A program made the translations under genes and the position numbers. From NCBI RefSeq assembly GCF_001654865.1, contig NZ_LXEO01000044.1, positions 1 through 45,306 on the forward strand: a stretch of DNA of 45,306 bases, given 5' to 3'. Position 1 is the stretch's first letter. Every line of letters begins with the position of its first letter. Below are positions 29,219 through 38,930 of this stretch, one piece after another. The notes under the pieces were generated by a model, which did not search any database, was not told the origin of the DNA, and saw nothing but the letters and a program-made list of their open reading frames with translations. This DNA comes from Buttiauxella noackiae ATCC 51607. Its GTDB lineage: Bacteria > Pseudomonadota > Gammaproteobacteria > Enterobacterales > Enterobacteriaceae.

Positions 29219-29303
29219 TCTCAACGGGGTGCTAAGACGAAAGTCTGGCTGAGATAATACCCGTCGAACCTGATCCGGATAACGCCGGCGAAGGGATTTG
29301 AGG
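29219..29303 (+). promoter_or_regulatory. TPP riboswitch (THI box) upstream of thiB
   Basis: The conserved aptamer elements are present in order: acggggtgct, the ggctgagataatacccg block, gaacctgatccgg and aacgccggcgaaggga. A downstream stem (aagggatttgag with ctcaaagtcctt, about 29291-29322, imperfect) could be the expression platform ahead of the thiB ribosome binding site. The E. coli counterpart is sroA. Confidence 0.95.
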
Positions 29304-29350
29304 CTCAATTCTCAAAGTCCTTTGCCACCCCTAATTCCAAGAGGTGCAAA

Positions 29351-30334
29351 GTGTTCAAAAAATTCCTGCCGTTACTGGCACTCATCGCAGCCCCTGTTTT
29401 TGCAAAACCCCTGCTGACTGTTTACACCTACGACTCTTTTGCTGCCGATTGGGGTCCTGGCCCTGCGGTGAAAAAGGCCTTTGAAGCTGACTGCAATTGC
29501 GAGCTGAAATTTGTTGCCCTCGAAGATGGCGTTTCACTACTTAACCGTCTGCGCATGGAAGGTAAAAACAGCAAAGCCGACGTAGTTCTGGGGCTTGATA
29601 ACAACCTGCTGGAAGCGGCTGCACAAACTAAACTGTTCGCCCCGAGCAACGTCGACACCGGTTCACTAAAAATCCCAGGCGGCTGGAATAACAGTACGTT
29701 CGTGCCGTTCGACTACGGTTATTTCGCCTTTGTGTATGACAAAAACAAACTCAAAAATCCGCCAAAAAGCCTGAAAGAATTAGTCGAAAGCGACCAAAAA
29801 TGGAAGGTAATTTACCAGGATCCACGCACCAGCACGCCGGGTTTAGGTCTGCTGTTATGGATGCAGAAAGTTTACGGCGACAAAACGCCTGAAGCCTGGG
29901 CGAAACTGGCGAAGAAAACCGTCACCGTCACTAAAGGCTGGTCTGAGGCCTACGGCCTGTTCCTGAAAGGCGAAGGCGACCTGGTGATGAGCTACACCAC
30001 ATCTCCGGCGTATCACATCATTGAAGAGAAAAAAGATTACTACGCGGCAGCCAATTTCAGCGAAGGGCACTATTTGCAGGTGGAAGTGGCGGGTCGCCTG
30101 GCTTCAAGCAAGCAGCCAGAGCTGGCAGCGAAATTCATGAAATTCATCACCACGCCTGAGTTCCAGAACACGATCCCAACCGGCAACTGGATGTACCCGG
30201 TCACAGACGTGAAATTACCAGAAGGCTTTAATAGCCTGGTCAAACCGCAGACTACGCTGGAATTTAGCCCGCAAGACGTCTCTTCCCATCGCGCCAGCTG
30301 GATTAGTGAATGGCAACGCTCCGTCAGCCGCTGA
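29351..30334 (+). CDS. thiB: Thiamine ABC transporter, periplasmic binding protein
   Basis: Periplasmic protein binding thiamine and its phosphates for ThiPQ; 327 residues as in E. coli (also TbpA). A GTG start is preceded by AGAGGTG. The signal peptide is residues 1-18 (cleavage PVFA/KP). TVYTYDSFAADWGPGP, VVLGLDNNLL, FVPFDYGYFAFVYD and GNWMYPV are conserved. Its 3' end overlaps thiP by 25 bases. Regulated by the TPP riboswitch. Confidence 0.97.
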   Translation: MFKKFLPLLALIAAPVFAKPLLTVYTYDSFAADWGPGPAVKKAFEADCNCELKFVALEDGVSLLNRLRMEGKNSKADVVLGLDNNLLEAAAQTKLFAPSNVDTGSLKIPGGWNNSTFVPFDYGYFAFVYDKNKLKNPPKSLKELVESDQKWKVIYQDPRTSTPGLGLLLWMQKVYGDKTPEAWAKLAKKTVTVTKGWSEAYGLFLKGEGDLVMSYTTSPAYHIIEEKKDYYAAANFSEGHYLQVEVAGRLASSKQPELAAKFMKFITTPEFQNTIPTGNWMYPVTDVKLPEGFNSLVKPQTTLEFSPQDVSSHRASWISEWQRSVSR

Positions 30335-31947
30335 TCCCAGGCTGGCTGATTCCAGGGCTATGCGCCGCCACTCTCGTGGTCACCGTAGCCCTGGCTGCTT
30401 TTCTGGCATTGTGGTTGAACGCGCCGCAAACCGATATCCGCGCTTTGGTGCAGGATAGTTATTTGTGGCACGTACTGCGCTTTTCCTTCTGGCAAGCGTT
30501 TCTCTCAGCCGCCCTTTCCGTGTTACCAGCCATTTTTCTTGCCCGGGCACTTTATCGACGCCATTTCCCAGGGCGGCTCGCGCTGTTGCGTTTGTGCGCC
30601 ATGACGCTGGTTTTGCCAGTGTTGGTGGCAGTGTTCGGGATTCTGACGGTGTATGGTCGCGAAGGCTGGCTGGCCTCATTTTGCGCCTGGCTGGGAATTG
30701 AGTGGGCATTTTCACCCTACGGCCTGAAAGGCATTTTGCTGGCCCACGTTTTTTTCAATATGCCGATGGCGACACGCCTGCTTCTTCAGGCACTGGAAAA
30801 TATCCCCAGCGAACAACGACAGGTCGCCGCGCAGTTGGGAATGCAGGGTTGGAACTTCTTCCGCTTTGTAGAGTGGCCGTGGTTACGCCGCCAGATCCTT
30901 CCTGCCGCCGCACTGATTTTCATGCTCTGCTTCGCAAGTTTTGCCACGGTGCTTTCACTGGGCGGTGGGCCCCAGGCAACCACCATTGAACTGGCCATTT
31001 TCCAGGCGCTCAGTTATGACTACGATCCCGCTCGTGCGGCATTGCTCGCATTAGTGCAAATGGTTTGCTGTTTAGGCCTGGTGCTAATGAGCCAACGGCT
31101 GAGCAAAGCGATTCCCGTTGGTATCAGCCAGATGGAGGGCTGGCGCGATCCGCAAGATAACCTGCGCCGCAAACTGTGCGACGGGCTGTTAATTTCACTC
31201 GCATTGCTGCTGTTATTGCCGCCACTTTTGGCGGTAATCATTGATGGCATTAATAGTGGTTTTAACACGGTATTGTCGCAGCCGATTCTCTGGCAGGCAC
31301 TGTTCACCTCATTAAGAATTGCTGTTGGCGCGGGATTGATAAGTGTAGTCATCACGGTAATGCTGCTGTGGAGTTCGCGGGAATTGCGCCTGCGCAATCG
31401 TGCATTCGCAGGACAGGCGCTGGAACTCAGCGGCATGCTAATCCTCGCAATGCCGGGCATAGTGCTGGCGACCGGCTTTTTCCTGCTGCTCAATAACAGC
31501 GTGGGTTTGCCACAATCAGCCGATGGCATTGTGATTTTCACCAATGCGCTGATGGCGATCCCTTACGCGCTAAAAGTGCTGGAAAACCCGATGCTGGACG
31601 TCGCGGAACGCTACAACAAACTGTGCCAGTCGCTGAATATCAACGGCTTAAACCGCCTGCGTTATATCGAGTTGCGCGCCCTGAAACGCCCACTGGCGCA
31701 AGCCCTGGCATTTGCCTGCGTGCTGTCGATTGGTGATTTTGGCGTAGTGGCGCTGTTTGGTAATGAAGATTTCCGTACGCTGCCGTTCTATCTCTATCAA
31801 CAAATTGGTTCATATCGCAGCCAGGATGGTGCCGTTACCGCGCTTATCCTGCTGATATTGTGCTTTGCTTTATTCACATTGATTGAAAAACTTCCGGGGC
31901 GCTCTTCCCAAAATCATTCGAGTTGCAGGAAGGCGGTAATTGAATGA
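30310..31947 (+). CDS. thiP: Thiamine ABC transporter, permease
   Basis: Inner-membrane permease made of two fused halves, each with an EAA-type loop: EQRQVAAQLGMQGWNFFRF in the first and NKLCQSLNINGLNRLRYIE in the second. These contact the ATPase ThiQ. Length 545 (E. coli 536). Homology holds up to EKLPGR; the final residues SSQNHSSCRKAVIE are read from an ERIC element inserted at the 3' end, which also supplies the TGA stop. In E. coli thiP and thiQ overlap; here they are 78 bases apart. The change is at the extreme cytoplasmic tail, so transport is probably kept. Confidence 0.93.
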   Translation: MATLRQPLIPGWLIPGLCAATLVVTVALAAFLALWLNAPQTDIRALVQDSYLWHVLRFSFWQAFLSAALSVLPAIFLARALYRRHFPGRLALLRLCAMTLVLPVLVAVFGILTVYGREGWLASFCAWLGIEWAFSPYGLKGILLAHVFFNMPMATRLLLQALENIPSEQRQVAAQLGMQGWNFFRFVEWPWLRRQILPAAALIFMLCFASFATVLSLGGGPQATTIELAIFQALSYDYDPARAALLALVQMVCCLGLVLMSQRLSKAIPVGISQMEGWRDPQDNLRRKLCDGLLISLALLLLLPPLLAVIIDGINSGFNTVLSQPILWQALFTSLRIAVGAGLISVVITVMLLWSSRELRLRNRAFAGQALELSGMLILAMPGIVLATGFFLLLNNSVGLPQSADGIVIFTNALMAIPYALKVLENPMLDVAERYNKLCQSLNINGLNRLRYIELRALKRPLAQALAFACVLSIGDFGVVALFGNEDFRTLPFYLYQQIGSYRSQDGAVTALILLILCFALFTLIEKLPGRSSQNHSSCRKAVIE

Positions 31948-32025
31948 AGCCAGGGAGCATAGAAAACTATGTGACCAGGATGAAAGAAGGCAGCCAACGC
32001 ACCTGTAACTTGAAGGATGAAGGGA
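31903..32025 (+). repeat. ERIC element inside the thi operon
   Basis: An ERIC-like repeat with termini ttcgagttgcagg and cctgtaacttgaa (13-base inverted ends with two mismatches) and the internal blocks aaggcggtaa and cagccaacgc. Its centre is divergent from consensus. It runs from the last codons of thiP to the thiQ start codon. It carries the thiP stop and the GAAGG/AAGGG bases in front of thiQ. Confidence 0.8.
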
Positions 32026-32730
32026 ATGCTAACGCTGACTGATGTAACCTGGCTCTATCACCATTTACCGATGCGTTTTTCGATGCAGATCAACGCCGGA
32101 GAACGCGTTGCGGTGTTGGGACCTAGCGGAGCGGGGAAAAGTACGCTGCTCAGTTTGATTGCCGGTTTTCTGACGCCTGCCAGCGGGCAAATCATGCTAA
32201 ATGGCAATGACCACACGGCGACTGCGCCAGCACAGCGCCCGGTGTCGATGCTGTTCCAGGAGAATAATCTATTCAACCACCTGACTGTGCGTCAGAACAT
32301 TGGCCTCGGGTTAAATCCTGGCCTGAAGCTTAATGCCGCACAGCTCGAACGCCTGGCCACGATTGCCAACCAAATGGCGATAAGCGATTTACTCGACAGG
32401 CTGCCATCACAGCTTTCCGGTGGCCAGCGCCAGCGTGTCGCCCTTGCCCGCTGCCTGGTGCGCGAACAACCGATTTTGCTGCTCGATGAGCCATTTTCAG
32501 CACTCGACCCGGCACTGCGCCAGGAGATGCTGCAACTGCTTGATAATTTATGTCGCCAACAACAGCTGACGCTATTGATGGTGTCACACAGTATTGAAGA
32601 TGCAGCGCGAATCGCTGAAAGAAGTCTTGTGGTGGTCGATGGCCGTATCGCCTGGGATGGCGACACGGCAACCTTATTGAGCGGAGAAGTTAGCGCATCA
32701 GCGTTGTTAGGTATTAGTGGTGCCCAGTGA
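32026..32730 (+). CDS. thiQ: Thiamine ABC transporter, ATPase
   Basis: ABC ATPase of 234 residues (E. coli 232). Walker [10 protein letters not shown] at 32-40, Q-loop FQENN, signature [14 protein letters not shown] from 130 and Walker B ILLLDEP ending at 156 are intact. I chose ATG 32026, which aligns with the E. coli start and has GAAGG at seven bases; an ATG at 32017 adds three residues. The leader is ERIC-derived. The 3' end overlaps the convergent yabI by 17 bases. Confidence 0.95.
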   Translation: MLTLTDVTWLYHHLPMRFSMQINAGERVAVLGPSGAGKSTLLSLIAGFLTPASGQIMLNGNDHTATAPAQRPVSMLFQENNLFNHLTVRQNIGLGLNPGLKLNAAQLERLATIANQMAISDLLDRLPSQLSGGQRQRVALARCLVREQPILLLDEPFSALDPALRQEMLQLLDNLCRQQQLTLLMVSHSIEDAARIAERSLVVVDGRIAWDGDTATLLSGEVSASALLGISGAQ

Positions 32731-33487
32731 GCACTTTCCAAAGAATACTGCGGTAAATCGGCATCATCGGGTGCATCTGAATGGCAACAAAGCTCCCCAC
32801 CGCCAGCACGGCTATTGTTGGGGCTAACCAATGCAAACGAGATCGTGGCAGGTACTGAGTTAAACGATCGGTACTTGCTTTACCGCTGCGCCACCAGCGC
32901 CAACACAACCAGCCCGCCAGCCACAGCCCCAGAGCCACCAGTAGCAAGAGCCATTTAAAGCTGCTGCTTTGCATATCCGCAGGAATATCAATCGCGGCAC
33001 CCGCCAGAATCCCCGGTAAAAAATAGATTGGTGGCCAGAAAATACAGCCAATAATGTTCGGGACGATAAATTTAGAAACCGGGAGATCAAGCATGCCTGC
33101 AACCATCGGCACCAGCGGTCGTGTCGGGCCAACAAAACGGCCAACCAGGATGGTAAACATGCTGTGCTGATGCAGCGCATGCTCGGTTTTATCCAGCAGC
33201 GCTTTGTTCTTTTTCATAAACGACCAGCGATGCAGCGGCCCTTTAAAGCGGCCTCCTAGCCAGAACGAAATCCAGTCGCCCAGCAGACAACCGATAATCC
33301 CCGCAGCCCAGGCATGATAGAACCCAACCTGACCGCCACCAATCAGCGCACCAAGCCCCGCCATCATTACTGTGCCAGGCAGGATAAGCCCCACCAGCGC
33401 CAGAGATTCCAGAAAAGCCACCAGCATCACTGCAAAAAGCGAGTACGCCACTGACTGAGTAATAAAGTGTTCCAGCAAAGCTTCCAT
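32714..33487 (-). CDS. yabI: DedA family inner-membrane protein YabI
   Basis: Membrane protein of 257 residues (E. coli 254) of the DedA/SNARE-associated family, thought to move lipids or support proton-dependent envelope functions. [26 protein letters not shown] and [19 protein letters not shown] are the family blocks. Start 33487 gives [12 protein letters not shown] like E. coli; the frame continues 33 codons upstream without similarity. The ribosome binding site is weak. Convergent with thiQ, overlapping it by 17 bases. Confidence 0.92.
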   Translation of the reverse strand: MEALLEHFITQSVAYSLFAVMLVAFLESLALVGLILPGTVMMAGLGALIGGGQVGFYHAWAAGIIGCLLGDWISFWLGGRFKGPLHRWSFMKKNKALLDKTEHALHQHSMFTILVGRFVGPTRPLVPMVAGMLDLPVSKFIVPNIIGCIFWPPIYFLPGILAGAAIDIPADMQSSSFKWLLLLVALGLWLAGWLCWRWWRSGKASTDRLTQYLPRSRLHWLAPTIAVLAVGSFVAIQMHPMMPIYRSILWKVLTGHH

Positions 33488-33593
33488 AAAGCGTCCGTCG
33501 AGAAACGAGTGGGCGATTCTCCAGAGTGTGGATTCAAGCGTCAAGCCATGATTTGTATGATTATGTAGGCTAACTACAAAACCCATTCAGCCG

Positions 33594-33625
33594 TATGTCG
33601 GATAAGCGCAGCGTCCTCCGACATA
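33594..33625 (-). repeat. REP palindrome between araC and yabI
   Basis: A 9-bp stem (33594-33602 with 33617-33625) of the gtcggat...tccgac family with an internal agcgcagcg. It sits 27 bp after the araC stop on the minus strand and probably protects or ends the araC message. Confidence 0.7.
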
Positions 33626-33652
33626 CATAAGGGCATCCAGTAAGGATAGCGG

Positions 33653-34498
33653 TTATTCGCAACCTGCACGAAACTCACTCGGACTTGCTCCGGTGCACTT
33701 CTTGAAAACTCGCGAAAAATAGAGCTGGTCTTCAAACCCGACATTGCGCCCGACGCTGGCAATCGGCATACGCGTAGTACTCAGCAATAGTTTGGCCTGC
33801 AAGATACGCTGGTCTTCGCGCCAGCTTAAAACGCTGACACCAAGCTGCTGGCGGAACAGATGCGACAGACGTGAAGGCGATAAGCAGACATGCTGCGCCA
33901 CACCTGCAATATCAAAATGGTTATCGGCCAGATGGTCACTGATGTACTGGCAGGCATCACGAACGCGGTTATCAAGCGGTGGATTAAGCGATGCGCTCAG
34001 CACTTCCATGCGCCTCAACAACAGTTGCTCTAATAGGTTAATCGCCAGTAGTTCGGCGTAGCGCCCTTCCGCCTGACCGGCTTCGATAATCTGGCCAAAC
34101 AACTGCGAAAAATTCTGCTGATGCGCATCATCCGGCCGGAAAAACCCGGTATGCGCAAAGATAGGATCCCAGTTTAACCACTCCTGCCAGTATGCACGTG
34201 GACGGAAGTACACCCACTGGTGATACCACTCTTTGCTGTCTGGAGCACGGCCATAATGATGCACCTCACCCGGCGGGAACAGAAGAATATCGCCTGGTCG
34301 GCAAACGTAGTTTTTGCCCTGATTATTGATAACACCTTCACCCTTCACCGTTAAATTCAGAATGTAACCTTTCATTCCTAATGGGCGGTCGATGAAGAAA
34401 TCCAGCGGCCCATCGGCTTCAATCGGCGTTAATCCCGCAACTAAATGGGCATTAAAAGAGTACCCCGGCAACAGAGGGTCATTTTGCATTTCAGCCAT
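33653..34498 (-). CDS. araC: Arabinose operon regulator AraC
   Basis: Arabinose-responsive activator/repressor of 281 residues. The N-terminal arm and cupin domain carry ligand contacts in [22 protein letters not shown] and [17 protein letters not shown]. The C-terminal double helix-turn-helix (about 180-281) has [24 protein letters not shown] and [21 protein letters not shown]. It ends 11 residues before E. coli AraC; as I recall, Salmonella AraC is equally short, so this is not a truncation. It is divergent from araBAD. Confidence 0.97.
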   Translation of the reverse strand: MAEMQNDPLLPGYSFNAHLVAGLTPIEADGPLDFFIDRPLGMKGYILNLTVKGEGVINNQGKNYVCRPGDILLFPPGEVHHYGRAPDSKEWYHQWVYFRPRAYWQEWLNWDPIFAHTGFFRPDDAHQQNFSQLFGQIIEAGQAEGRYAELLAINLLEQLLLRRMEVLSASLNPPLDNRVRDACQYISDHLADNHFDIAGVAQHVCLSPSRLSHLFRQQLGVSVLSWREDQRILQAKLLLSTTRMPIASVGRNVGFEDQLYFSRVFKKCTGASPSEFRAGCE

Positions 34499-34686
34499 CT
34501 ACAAGCTCGCAATTCAAGAAGGGTGTAGAAACAATTTGTCCATATCCGTGCTATTCCTTGCCAGGGCAACACTATCTGAACCGTAAACCGTCCGATTCTC
34601 ATCATAAAGCCGCAATTTACCTGCACCTATGCTTTTTACCTGACAATTATGGGGTTTTAAGAAGATAACCAAACTGTTTATAAAAG

Positions 34687-34703
34687 TAGCAGAAATATCC
34701 ACA
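34687..34703 (+). promoter_or_regulatory. AraC half-site, araO1-like
   Basis: tagcagaaatatccaca matches the AraC half-site pattern TAGC-N7-TCCA closely. It lies 53 bp upstream of I1, the region of O1 in E. coli, and could mediate araC autoregulation. Confidence 0.65.
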
Positions 34704-34710
34704 TCGATTA

Positions 34711-34726
34711 TTTGCGGGGCGTCACA
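34711..34726 (+). promoter_or_regulatory. CRP site of the araC-araBAD region
   Basis: One arm TCACA (34722-34726) is perfect; the other (tttgc) is poor, as in the E. coli site, where gcgtcacactt is shared. It lies between the O1-like site and I1. Confidence 0.6.
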
Positions 34727-34739
34727 CTTCTCAAAGGCA

Positions 34740-34803
34740 CAGCACATTTCTCCATAACTACAGCGAATACGACCTGACTGTTTTTCTGCATAAAAACTAA
34801 TGT
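34740..34803 (+). promoter_or_regulatory. araI1-I2 and the araBAD promoter
   Basis: I1 (34740-34756) and I2 (34761-34777) each match the E. coli half-sites at 13 of 17 bases and keep the 4-base spacing. I2 overlaps the -35 CTGACT (34774-34779). An 18-base spacer leads to -10 TAATGT (34798-34803), the same geometry as E. coli pBAD, with a leader of about 28 bases before araB. Confidence 0.8.
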
Positions 34804-34837
34804 CATTTCCATAGATAACAGGTCAGGGAGTTTAAAA

Positions 34838-36544
34838 ATGTCGATTGCGCTGGGCCTCGATTTTGGTAGTGATTCCGTTCGCGCTTTAGCCGTTGATTGT
34901 GAAAACGGTGCAGAGCTTGCGACCAGTGTGGAATGGTATCCGCGCTGGCAAGAAGGCCAATACTGCGACGCCCCAAATAACCAGTTTCGCCATCACCCAC
35001 GAGACTATATTGAGTCCATGGAACGAGCGGTCAAAACCGTTCTCGCCGAACTGACTGCCGAACAACGCACCCGGGTTTGTGGCATCGGCGTTGACAGCAC
35101 CGGTTCAACCCCCGCGCCAATTGACGCCCAAGGGAATGTGCTGGCGCTGAAGCCAGAATTTGCCGACAACCCGAACGCAATGTTCGTGTTGTGGAAAGAC
35201 CATACGGCGGTTGAAGAAGCCGAAGCAATTACTCGCTTGTGCCATCAGCCTGGGAAAAATGACTACTCCCGTTATATCGGCGGCATTTACTCCAGCGAAT
35301 GGTTCTGGGCAAAAATCCTGCACGTTACCCGCGCCGATCAAAAAGTGGCACAAGCGGCGGTATCGTGGATTGAATTGTGCGACTGGGTCCCGGCACTGCT
35401 TTCCGGCACCACTAAACCACAGGATATTCGCCGTGGTCGCTGCAGCGCCGGGCATAAATCCTTGTGGCATGAAAGCTGGGGGGGTCTGCCTCCGGTCAGT
35501 TTCTTTGATGAGTTAGATCCGGTCATTAACCAGAATCTCGCTTACCCGATGTTTACTGAAACCTGGACTGCCGACATTCCGGTGGGCAACCTTTCCGCCG
35601 AATGGGCTGAGCGTCTTGGTTTGCCACAAAGTGTGGTGATTTCTGGTGGCGCGTTTGACTGCCATATGGGTGCCGTTGGGGCTGGTGCGCAGCCGAACAC
35701 GCTGGTGAAAGTTATCGGCACCTCCACTTGCGACATTTTGATTGCCGATAAACCTACTGTTGGCGACCGTGCGGTGAAAGGCATTTGCGGGCAAGTCGAC
35801 GGCAGTGTTGTCCCTGATTTTATCGGCCTTGAAGCCGGGCAATCTGCTTTCGGCGACATCTACGCCTGGTTTGGCCGTGTGCTTGGCTGGCCGCTGGAAC
35901 AATTGGCGCAGCAGCATCCGGAACTACGCGAACAAATCAATGCTAGCAAGAAGCAATTGTTGCCAGCGCTGACGGAAGCCTGGGCGAAAAACCCATCTCT
36001 TGAACATCTTCCGGTGGTGCTCGACTGGTTTAACGGACGTCGCACCCCGAATGCCAACCAGCGTCTGAAAGGTGTGATCACCGATTTGAACCTGGCAACA
36101 GACGCACCTGCGCTGTTCGGTGGGCTGATTGCCGCTACCGCCTTTGGTGCTCGGGCCATTATGGAATGCTTCACCGAGCAAGGCATTCCCGTCACTAACG
36201 TGATGGCTCTTGGCGGTATTGCACGTAAATCGCCCGTCATCATGCAGGTCTGTTCTGACGTACTCAATCGCCCATTGCAGATTGTCGCTTCTGACCAGTG
36301 CTGCGCATTAGGTGCTGCCATTTTTGCCGCTGTTGCCGCGGGTATTCACACGGATATTTCTCGTGCCCAACTCGCTATGGCCAGCCAAATTGAAAGTACC
36401 TTGCAACCCGATACCCAACGCGCCGAGCGCTTTGAGCAGCTTTATCGCCGTTACCAGCAGTGGGCTGTTAGCGCGGAACAACATTATCTCCCTTCAGCCC
36501 CAGTTGCAGCCCCTCGCGCAACCCAGGCCACTGTGACCCATTAA
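34838..36544 (+). CDS. araB: L-ribulokinase
   Basis: FGGY-family kinase that phosphorylates L-ribulose to L-ribulose 5-phosphate; 568 residues (E. coli 566). The N-terminal phosphate-binding motif [23 protein letters not shown], the central [13 protein letters not shown] and the C-terminal ALGGIARKS are visible. GGGAG lies nine bases before the ATG. First gene of araBAD; araA follows after four bases. Confidence 0.98.
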   Translation: MSIALGLDFGSDSVRALAVDCENGAELATSVEWYPRWQEGQYCDAPNNQFRHHPRDYIESMERAVKTVLAELTAEQRTRVCGIGVDSTGSTPAPIDAQGNVLALKPEFADNPNAMFVLWKDHTAVEEAEAITRLCHQPGKNDYSRYIGGIYSSEWFWAKILHVTRADQKVAQAAVSWIELCDWVPALLSGTTKPQDIRRGRCSAGHKSLWHESWGGLPPVSFFDELDPVINQNLAYPMFTETWTADIPVGNLSAEWAERLGLPQSVVISGGAFDCHMGAVGAGAQPNTLVKVIGTSTCDILIADKPTVGDRAVKGICGQVDGSVVPDFIGLEAGQSAFGDIYAWFGRVLGWPLEQLAQQHPELREQINASKKQLLPALTEAWAKNPSLEHLPVVLDWFNGRRTPNANQRLKGVITDLNLATDAPALFGGLIAATAFGARAIMECFTEQGIPVTNVMALGGIARKSPVIMQVCSDVLNRPLQIVASDQCCALGAAIFAAVAAGIHTDISRAQLAMASQIESTLQPDTQRAERFEQLYRRYQQWAVSAEQHYLPSAPVAAPRATQATVTH

Positions 36545-36554
36545 GGAAATGACG

Positions 36555-38057
36555 ATGAACATTTTTGAACAATATGAAGTGTGGTTTGTAATTGGCAGCC
36601 AGCATCTCTACGGTGCGGAAACGTTGCGTCAGGTGAATCAACACGCCGAGCAGGTTGTAAATGCGCTGAATAAAGAAGCCAAACTACCGTGCAAGCTGGT
36701 GTTGAAACCTTTGGGAACCACACCGGATGAAATTACCGCTATTTGCCGCGATGCCAGTTACGACGATAAATGTGCAGGTATGGTGGTGTGGTTACATACC
36801 TTCTCGCCTGCCAAAATGTGGATCAACGGCCTGAGTATTCTGACCAAGCCACTGTTGCAGTTCCATACCCAGTTCAATGCACAGATCCCATGGGGCAGCA
36901 TTGATATGGACTTTATGAACCTGAACCAGACTGCACACGGCGGCCGTGAGTTCGGTTTCATCGGCGCACGTATGCGCCAGCAGCACACCGTGGTGACCGG
37001 TCACTGGCAAGACCCACAAGCCCATCAACGCATTGGTTCCTGGATGCGCCAGGCCGTGTCGAAACAAGATACTCGCCAGCTCAAAGTTGTTCGTTTCGGC
37101 GATAACATGCGCGAAGTGGCAGTGACTGACGGCGATAAAGTTGCCGCGCAGATGAAGTTCGGCTTCTCCGTAAACACTTACGCTGTGGGCGACCTTGTTC
37201 AGGTTGTAAATGCGGTTAGCGACGGTGACGTCAATGCGCTGGTTGATGAATACGAAAGCAGCTACCGCCTGACTGCTGCTGCGCAAATTAATGGCGACAA
37301 ACGCCAAAACGTAATTGATGCTGCACGCATCGAACTGGGGATGAAACAGTTCCTGGAACAAGGTGGATTTAGCGCCTTTACCACCACATTTGAAGACCTG
37401 CACGGCCTGAAACAACTTCCTGGCCTGGCAGTACAACGTCTGATGCAGCAAGGCTATGGTTTTGCTGGCGAAGGCGACTGGAAAACCGCCGCTCTGCTTC
37501 GCATCATGAAGGTGATGTCAACGGGCCTTGCGGGCGGCACCTCTTTCATGGAGGACTACACCTATCACTTTGAAAACGGCAACGATATGGTGCTCGGTTC
37601 CCACATGCTGGAAGTTTGCCCATCTATTGCTCTTGCTGAAAAACCCATTCTCGATGTGCAACACCTGGGGATCGGTGGCAAGGACGATCCTGCACGGTTG
37701 ATCTTCTCCACCCAGACCGGCCCGGCACTTAACGCAAGCCTTATCGATCTTGGCGATCGTTTCCGTCTACTGGTGAACTGCGTTGATACCGTTGAAGCAC
37801 CGCACCAGTTGCCGAAACTGCCTGTGGCGAATGCCCTGTGGAAAGCGCAGCCGGATCTGCCTACCGCATCCGAAGCATGGATCCTGGCAGGGGGTGCGCA
37901 CCACACCGTTTTCAGCCAGTCTCTGACGCTTGACGATATGCGCCTGTTCAGCGAACTGCACGGTATCGAACTGGCCGTTATTGATAACGATACCCGCCTG
38001 CCTGCGTTTAAAGACTCTCTGCGCTGGAACGAGGTTTATTACAGCTACAAACGTTAG
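36555..38057 (+). CDS. araA: L-arabinose isomerase
   Basis: Converts L-arabinose to L-ribulose. I chose ATG 36555, seven bases after AAGGA, giving 500 residues as in E. coli; an in-frame ATG at 36549 sits too close to the binding site. Conserved: [52 protein letters not shown] with a metal Glu, and the metal His in [13 protein letters not shown] pair follows before araD. Confidence 0.97.
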   Translation: MNIFEQYEVWFVIGSQHLYGAETLRQVNQHAEQVVNALNKEAKLPCKLVLKPLGTTPDEITAICRDASYDDKCAGMVVWLHTFSPAKMWINGLSILTKPLLQFHTQFNAQIPWGSIDMDFMNLNQTAHGGREFGFIGARMRQQHTVVTGHWQDPQAHQRIGSWMRQAVSKQDTRQLKVVRFGDNMREVAVTDGDKVAAQMKFGFSVNTYAVGDLVQVVNAVSDGDVNALVDEYESSYRLTAAAQINGDKRQNVIDAARIELGMKQFLEQGGFSAFTTTFEDLHGLKQLPGLAVQRLMQQGYGFAGEGDWKTAALLRIMKVMSTGLAGGTSFMEDYTYHFENGNDMVLGSHMLEVCPSIALAEKPILDVQHLGIGGKDDPARLIFSTQTGPALNASLIDLGDRFRLLVNCVDTVEAPHQLPKLPVANALWKAQPDLPTASEAWILAGGAHHTVFSQSLTLDDMRLFSELHGIELAVIDNDTRLPAFKDSLRWNEVYYSYKR

Positions 38058-38067
38058 TCAGGAGAAC

Positions 38068-38137
38068 GGTGGATGGCGCGTGCGCTCATCCACCCTACCA
38101 CTTCAAGTAGGTCGGATGACCGCACGCGCCATCCGAC
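38068..38137 (+). repeat. REP pair (BIME) between araA and araD
   Basis: Two inverted units, ggtggat...atccacc (38068-38094) and gtcggat...atccgac (38111-38137). They share a 21-base inverted repeat with one mismatch and a ctac/gtag spacer like the BIME at the hemW-setA junction. It lies in the 102-bp gap and likely stabilises araBA mRNA relative to araD. Confidence 0.85.
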
Positions 38138-38159
38138 ACTCATTTGAGCAGGACTTAAT

Positions 38160-38855
38160 ATGTTAGAAGATCTCAAACGTCAGGTACTCGAAGCAAATCT
38201 CGCGCTGCCGAAACATAATCTGGTCACCCTGACCTGGGGGAACGTCAGTGCGGTAGATCGTGAACGTGGCGTGTTAATTATCAAACCTTCCGGTGTCGAT
38301 TACAGCATTATGACTGCCGATGATATGGTGGTGGTCAGCCTGGAAACGGGCGAAGTTGTTGAAGGCAATAAAAAACCCTCCTCCGATACCCCAACGCACC
38401 GCCTGCTCTATCTGCAATTTCCGCACATCGGCGGAATTGTCCACACCCACTCGCGCCATGCGACAATTTGGGCACAGGCCGGGAAATCTATTCCTGCAAC
38501 TGGCACTACTCATGCGGATTACTTCTACGGCACCATTCCTTGCACCCGCAAAATGACCGATGAAGAGATCAATGGCGATTACGAATGGCAAACTGGCGAA
38601 GTGATTGTAAAAACCTTTGCTGAACGTGGAATCGACGCCGCGCAAATGCCTGGCGTGTTGGTGCATTCTCACGGCCCGTTTGCCTGGGGCAAAGATGCTG
38701 TCGACGCGGTACACAACGCTATTGTGCTGGAAGAAGTGGCATATATGGGCATCTTCTGCCGCCAACTTGAGCCAGAATTACCAGATATGCAGCAAACTCT
38801 GCTCGATAAACACTACCTGCGTAAACATGGCGCAAAAGCCTATTACGGCCAGTAA
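38160..38855 (+). CDS. araD: L-ribulose-5-phosphate 4-epimerase
   Basis: Class II aldolase-fold zinc enzyme converting L-ribulose 5-phosphate to D-xylulose 5-phosphate; 231 residues as in E. coli. Metal ligands H95 and H97 are in [17 protein letters not shown] has D76, and [12 protein letters not shown] carries the later His. AGGA precedes the ATG. The product feeds the pentose phosphate pathway, including TktA. Confidence 0.97.
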   Translation: MLEDLKRQVLEANLALPKHNLVTLTWGNVSAVDRERGVLIIKPSGVDYSIMTADDMVVVSLETGEVVEGNKKPSSDTPTHRLLYLQFPHIGGIVHTHSRHATIWAQAGKSIPATGTTHADYFYGTIPCTRKMTDEEINGDYEWQTGEVIVKTFAERGIDAAQMPGVLVHSHGPFAWGKDAVDAVHNAIVLEEVAYMGIFCRQLEPELPDMQQTLLDKHYLRKHGAKAYYGQ

Positions 38856-38856
38856 A

Positions 38857-38876
38857 CACTGTATATAAAAGCAGTA
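38857..38876 (+). promoter_or_regulatory. LexA (SOS) box upstream of polB
   Basis: CTGT-N8-GCAG at 38859-38874 within cactgtatataaaagcagta departs from the CTGT-N8-ACAG core by one base. It overlaps the likely -35 region. E. coli polB (dinA) is a LexA target. Confidence 0.75.
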
Positions 38877-38886
38877 AAGCCAGGCG

Positions 38887-38916
38887 AAGTGGTCTATAAT
38901 CAGACCACTTTTCCTT
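38887..38916 (+). terminator. araD terminator hairpin containing the polB -10
   Basis: A 9-bp perfect stem (38887-38895 with 38902-38910, loop 6) is followed by TTCCTTT after the stem's own TT. Its loop contains most of a perfect -10 TATAAT (38895-38900), so one sequence may both end araBAD and start polB. Confidence 0.65.
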
Positions 38917-38930
38917 TATGAGAATGCAGC

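Larger units (their letters stand above)
34499..34837. other. araC-araB divergent control region (339 bp)
   Basis: It holds the O1-like AraC site, the CRP site and the I1/I2 promoter region. The araC-proximal 190 bp shows no clear site by eye; an O2-like operator was not located. A 77-codon antisense frame here has no support. Confidence 0.7.

Noticed and set aside
31903-31947. Frameshifted or pseudogenised thiP
   Set aside because: The reading frame is intact to the last conserved motif; only the tail is replaced, by ERIC sequence.
33653-33690. C-terminal truncation of AraC
   Set aside because: All DNA-binding helices are present, and a 281-residue AraC is normal in some enterobacteria.
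34514-34747. A 77-codon frame in the araC-araB control region
   Set aside because: It covers regulatory sites with constrained sequence; no binding site or known product.
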